A stretch of 7,157 nt of DNA from Candidatus Dadabacteria bacterium RIFCSPHIGHO2_12_FULL_53_21 (GTDB lineage Bacteria; Desulfobacterota_D; UBA1144; Nemesobacterales; UBA2774): NCBI GenBank assembly GCA_001775255.1, contig MFCJ01000042.1, positions 1 through 7,157 on the forward strand, written 5' to 3'. Below the pieces are notes generated by a model. The model saw only the letters and a program-made list of their open reading frames with translations, ran no database searches and was not told where the DNA came from. Shown here in pieces: positions 5,306 to 7,157 of the stretch; positions within the stretch are counted from its first letter, which is position 1; every line of letters starts with the position of its first letter. Made by a program: the position numbers and the translations under genes.

Positions 5306-5410
5306 CACACACACACGTAGTGTGGCTCTACGATTCTACCGAACCTTCCTCCGCCTAAATCAGCAGCGTACCCCACCCCGTTCACCCTGAGCTTGTCGAA
5401 GGGTCGAAGG
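5306..5410 (+). repeat. Composite repeat tail directly after a gene
   Basis: Eight bases after the stop codon comes an ACAC run with CACAC-GTA-GTGTG (5312-5324), then CTACGATTCTACC, CCTTCCTCCGCC, and a CCCGTTCACCCTGAGC-type repeat (5377-5410) whose GGTCGAAGG word is doubled. The MITE-like element and AAAAGAAG hairpin that precede these modules elsewhere are absent here. Confidence 0.8.
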
Positions 5411-5419
5411 GTCGTAGGG

Positions 5420-5447
5420 TGTCATTTCGAGCGCACGCGAGAAATCT
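5420..5447 (+). repeat. TGTCATTTCGAGCG-type short palindromic repeat
   Basis: TGTCATTTCGAGCG is followed by CGCGAGAAATCT; ATTTC (5424-5428) pairs with GAAAT (5441-5445). From memory, this is a widespread bacterial intergenic repeat. There is a single copy in the window. Confidence 0.65.
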
Positions 5448-5465
5448 ATCTTTGCTTTTATCTTC

Positions 5466-5589
5466 CCGACATTACAGAATTTGCGTTAAGAAAATCGCGT
5501 GTTGAAGCGTAAAAATCTTTCAGGGCTGCGGGTAGAATTGAAAGATTTTAGCTTGAACATGAGATTTTTAGCAAATTATGTACAGTCGG
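5466..5589 (+). repeat. MITE-like inverted-repeat element, copy 2 (124 bases)
   Basis: The ends are CCGACATTACAGAATTTGCG and GCAAATTATGTACAGTCGG. The inner stem pairs AAAATCTTTC (5512-5521) with GAAAGATTTT (5540-5549), ten bases, around a loop AGGGCTGCGGGTAGAATT. Relative to copy 1, C at 5520 became T and the paired G became A, so the stem is kept. Confidence 0.87.
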
Positions 5590-5716
5590 ATGATTTTTGC
5601 TTCTTTTCATCAAGGAAAAGAAGAACACACAGTGTGTGTCTTTACGATTCTTCCGAATCTCCTCCGCTCAAACCAACAAGCGAAGTCAATCCCGTTCATC
5701 CTGAGCTTGTCGAAGC
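5590..5716 (+). repeat. Composite repeat tail (most compact copy)
   Basis: ATGATTTTTG, hairpin arms CTTCTTTTC (5600-5608) and GAAAAGAAG (5615-5623), ACACAC-A-GTGTGT (5625-5637), TTTACGATTCTTCC, CTCCTCCGCTCAAACC and a CCCGTTCATCCTGAGC half repeat (5691-5716) follow one another with little between. With copy 2 upstream this makes a 251-base unit that probably shows the basic module order. Confidence 0.85.
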
Positions 5717-5730
5717 ACGCATTCCCCCCC

Positions 5731-5760
5731 TTGCATCCTCCGCCCCACCGGCACTATACT
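5731..5760 (+). promoter_or_regulatory. Probable promoter of the third WGM gene
   Basis: TTGCAT (5731-5736), an 18-base spacer and TATACT (5755-5760), 32 bases before the ATG. The -35 starts 15 bases after the end of the composite repeat. Confidence 0.6.
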
Positions 5761-5792
5761 ATCCGTAACATCCGGAACCGGAGCGGAGACCC

Positions 5793-6347
5793 ATGAACAT
5801 CAAATCACTTGCCGTAATCGTCGTCTTATTGCTATCCCCCGCAGCTCCGTCCTTCCCGGCCGATGAAAAGCCCGACCTGAGGGACGTCAGGTGGGGCATG
5901 ACCAAAGACGAAGTCAAGAAGCACGAGAACGCCGAGATAATAAAGTACGGAGAAGCGATACTCATATACAAAATCAAAGGCGGGACTTCGCACGAAGTTG
6001 TCCATACCCAGCCCGCCCCCGGAAGTGGTGAATCGTACACATTCGAAATCGATCTTGATGTACCCGCCTACGATCTCGTCTACCTGTTCCCGGACGGCAA
6101 GCTCGGCATGGCCGTGCTCCACATGAACAACCCCCAGGCGCAGGCGGACGATTATATCGACGAGTTCGATCGCCAGTCGGATGAGATAATCGAGGCGACA
6201 GGGAAGGAGCCGAGCGGCATGGCGAAATACCGCGAGAACGAAACCGCGGACGCCCTCTACAGCCACCCTGAAAGGATATGCAATGGCATCTACGCCATCA
6301 AGAATATCTGGCCCACGATCGACGGCAGGACAAACATTATGATGTAG
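5793..6347 (+). CDS. Exported WGM-motif protein C, ended early by an in-frame TAG
   Basis: The frame up to the TAG encodes 184 residues. A Sec signal peptide (Lys4, hydrophobic 6-14, cleavage probably after FPA at 23) is followed by DLRDVRWGMTKDEVKKH (28-44). The YLFPDGKL segment and the following region resemble protein A (YLFTEGKL), including helices ending TGKEP versus FGKPV. The TAG at 6345-6347 falls inside the homologous C-terminal domain: TNIMM-stop-LDD aligns with TEIFLTLEG of protein A. The same frame stays open and homologous for 38 more codons. It is therefore a recent nonsense mutation, a sequence error, or a read-through codon. GGAG at 5780-5783 and 5785-5788 supports the ATG. 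The function is unknown; the location is probably periplasmic. Confidence 0.85.
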   Translation: MNIKSLAVIVVLLLSPAAPSFPADEKPDLRDVRWGMTKDEVKKHENAEIIKYGEAILIYKIKGGTSHEVVHTQPAPGSGESYTFEIDLDVPAYDLVYLFPDGKLGMAVLHMNNPQAQADDYIDEFDRQSDEIIEATGKEPSGMAKYRENETADALYSHPERICNGIYAIKNIWPTIDGRTNIMM

Positions 6348-6464
6348 CTCGACGACAGGAAGACAGAGCTGGACAAATACGAATGCACCCTATCGATATT
6401 CTACGAGAGCGTGAAATTCCCCATCGACCCCGCCGCCTCAGCCAAGCTCCACGAGTCGCTGTAG
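6348..6464 (+). other. Open in-frame continuation of WGM protein C after the TAG
   Basis: The frame continues LDDRKTELDKYECTLSIF, then YESVKFPIDP, and ends at a second TAG (6462-6464), with TAA (6468-6470) one codon later. SIFYESVKF matches SVLYYSVKW near the end of protein A. Including this part the product would have 223 positions. The coding character is unbroken, so the stop is recent or is tolerated. Confidence 0.8.
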
Positions 6465-6470
6465 GTTTAA

Positions 6471-6610
6471 TTCCCTCTCCCTCCACAGGGGGGGAAACGA
6501 ATGCGAGCAAGCAAGCATTCGGTCGCTCTCTCAACAAGGGCAACGAAGCATAGAATGTCCAGGAAAACGATTCTTGACCCAAAATAGTTTGGGTGAGGGT
6601 GTACCTTAAT
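6471..6610 (+). repeat. CCCTCTCCC...GGGTGAGGGTGT repeat with GAATGC hairpin inside, copy 2
   Basis: This begins six bases after the second stop of the third WGM gene. It contains TTCCCTCTCCCTCC, GGGGGGGAAACGAATGCGAGC, hairpin arms GAATGC (6499-6504) and GCATTC (6515-6520), GGTCGCTCTCTCAACAAGGG, CCCAAAATAGTTTGGG (a small hairpin of its own) and TGAGGGTGTACCTTAAT. Its partner is at 4332-4470. Confidence 0.87.
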
Positions 6611-6623
6611 TCAACAAATCAAA

Positions 6624-6648
6624 CCCGTTCACCCTGAGCCTGTCGAAG
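6624..6648 (+). repeat. CCCGTTCACCCTGAGC half repeat
   Basis: This has CCCGTTCACCCTGAGCC and TGTCGAAG without the closing arm. It sits between two members of the CCCTC/GGGTGAGGG family, without the modules that usually come before it. Confidence 0.8.
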
Positions 6649-6660
6649 ATTTAAAATAAT

Positions 6661-6717
6661 TTCCCTCCCCCCTTTGAAAAGAGGGGGAGGGTTAAGGGTG
6701 GGGGTTTACCTTACACT
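6661..6717 (+). repeat. Short member of the CCCTCCCCC/GGGTGGGGGT family with strong hairpin
   Basis: CCCTCCCCC (6663-6671) and GGGGGAGGG (6683-6691) pair perfectly over nine bases, followed by TTAAGGGTGGGGGTTTACCTTACACT. It matches the two outer ends of 4332-4470 and 6471-6610 but lacks the GAATGC insert. Confidence 0.85.
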
Positions 6718-6748
6718 CCAATCGATCCGGAATGCTTTTCTCTCTTCC

Positions 6749-6948
6749 CCGACATTACAGAATTTGCGTCAAGAAAATCGATTGTTAACGCGTAAAAAAT
6801 GTTTTAGGGGATGAATGCAAGCTAGCGCGCATTCGGACGCCCTTTCCTATCAGTAATAATGTAACTAGACTTGCACCATTGCTAATTAGGGCGGAATTAA
6901 AACATTTTAGCGTTAACATGAGATTTTTAGCAAATTATGTACAGTCGG
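6749..6948 (+). repeat. MITE-like inverted-repeat element, copy 3, with enlarged loop (200 bases)
   Basis: The ends match copy 2. Two inner stems pair perfectly: GTTAACG (6784-6790) with CGTTAAC (6911-6917), and AAAATGTTTTA (6796-6806) with TAAAACATTTT (6898-6908). The stem sequence differs from copies 1 and 2 yet is fully paired. The loop is about 73 bases longer than in the other copies and holds a hairpin with arms GAATGC (6813-6818) and GCATTC (6829-6834), related to the one in the CCCTC/GGGTGAGGG family. Confidence 0.88.
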
Positions 6949-6982
6949 ATGATTTTTGCTTCTTTTCATCAAGGAAAAGAAG
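6949..6982 (+). repeat. AAAAGAAG hairpin after copy 3
   Basis: ATGATTTTTG and the hairpin arms CTTCTTTTC (6959-6967) and GAAAAGAAG (6974-6982) follow the element exactly as in copies 1 and 2, but the ACAC module that normally comes next is missing. From 6983 to 7157 I see T-rich and C-rich sequence and no gene. Confidence 0.8.
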
Positions 6983-7115
6983 AAATTAAATTCGCCTTTT
7001 CTTTTTCTATTCCTTGTCATTTAGTAGTCGGCAAGCCCGGGCACTCTCCTCAAACTCATAGCATCGAATCCGCTCTCCCCCCCTCCCCCATTTCCCATTT
7101 ACCCGCAATCGCGGT

Positions 7116-7121
7116 TATAAT
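7116..7121 (+). promoter_or_regulatory. Possible -10 box for a gene beyond the right edge
   Basis: TATAAT occurs after a C-rich tract, as before the WGM genes, and a small CCGC-AATC-GCGG inverted repeat (7103-7114) sits just upstream. No -35 is convincing and no start codon follows within the window. Confidence 0.3.
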
Positions 7122-7157
7122 TGTTTATCGTTATATTTTCCTGTTAATCAAAATCAC

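Noticed and set aside
5466..5589. Integron attC site or insertion sequence
   Set aside because: There is no transposase or integrase frame and no attC core GTTRRRY pair. The element is too short and non-coding, so MITE-like is the safer term.
5793..6464. Firm call of pyrrolysine or general amber recoding
   Set aside because: One in-frame TAG is not enough, and the gene also seems to end at TAG. A nonsense mutation or sequence error is equally likely.
6278..6553. Open frame overlapping the end of the third WGM gene
   Set aside because: It is in a different frame from the conserved C-terminal sequence and runs into the repeat at 6471.

Overview
The window looks like chromosomal DNA from a Gram-negative bacterium, probably an uncultured deltaproteobacterium or Dadabacteria-like lineage. 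This rests on exported proteins with Sec signals, two proteins with an IPTLxxWG C-terminal sorting signal (the exosortase/XrtH type), GC-rich genes that still use ATA for isoleucine, and intergenic DNA packed with short palindromic repeats. The taxonomic call is inference only; there is no rRNA or marker gene here. Gene density is low: seven intact or nearly intact genes and one gene remnant in 7.2 kb, separated by repeat-rich gaps of roughly 500 bases.

Layout: 129-983 (minus) is a class I SAM-dependent methyltransferase. 984-1498 is repeat DNA. 1499-1834 and 2038-2373 (plus) are tandem duplicate genes for small six-cysteine proteins with IPTL-CTERM tails; each has its own promoter, perfect Shine-Dalgarno and TTCG-loop terminator. 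2374-2880 is repeat DNA. 2881-3480 and 3562-4083 (plus) encode two exported proteins sharing an Arg-x-x-(Arg/Lys)-Trp-Gly-Met motif just after the signal peptide. 4084-4569 is repeat DNA with a minus-strand remnant of a sorting-signal-like tail. 4579-5298 (plus) encodes an unrecognised membrane-anchored protein. 5299-5792 is repeat DNA. 5793-6347 (plus) is a third WGM-motif exported protein, interrupted by an in-frame TAG; its reading frame continues with homologous sequence to 6464. 6465-7157 is repeat DNA, with a possible -10 box near the right end for a gene outside the window.

There is no obvious single pathway. The plus-strand genes look like separate single-gene units, most with a recognisable -10 box of their own, and nearly all encode cell-envelope or secreted proteins. 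The methyltransferase is the one clearly cytoplasmic enzyme.

The most interesting signals are: (1) a MITE-like inverted-repeat element, three clear copies plus one variant, whose inner stems differ between copies but stay base-paired; (2) a modular repeat array that recurs in the same order and orientation; (3) the IPTL-CTERM duplication, whose ends are nearly identical while the cysteine-rich core has diverged; and (4) the in-frame amber codon in the third WGM gene.
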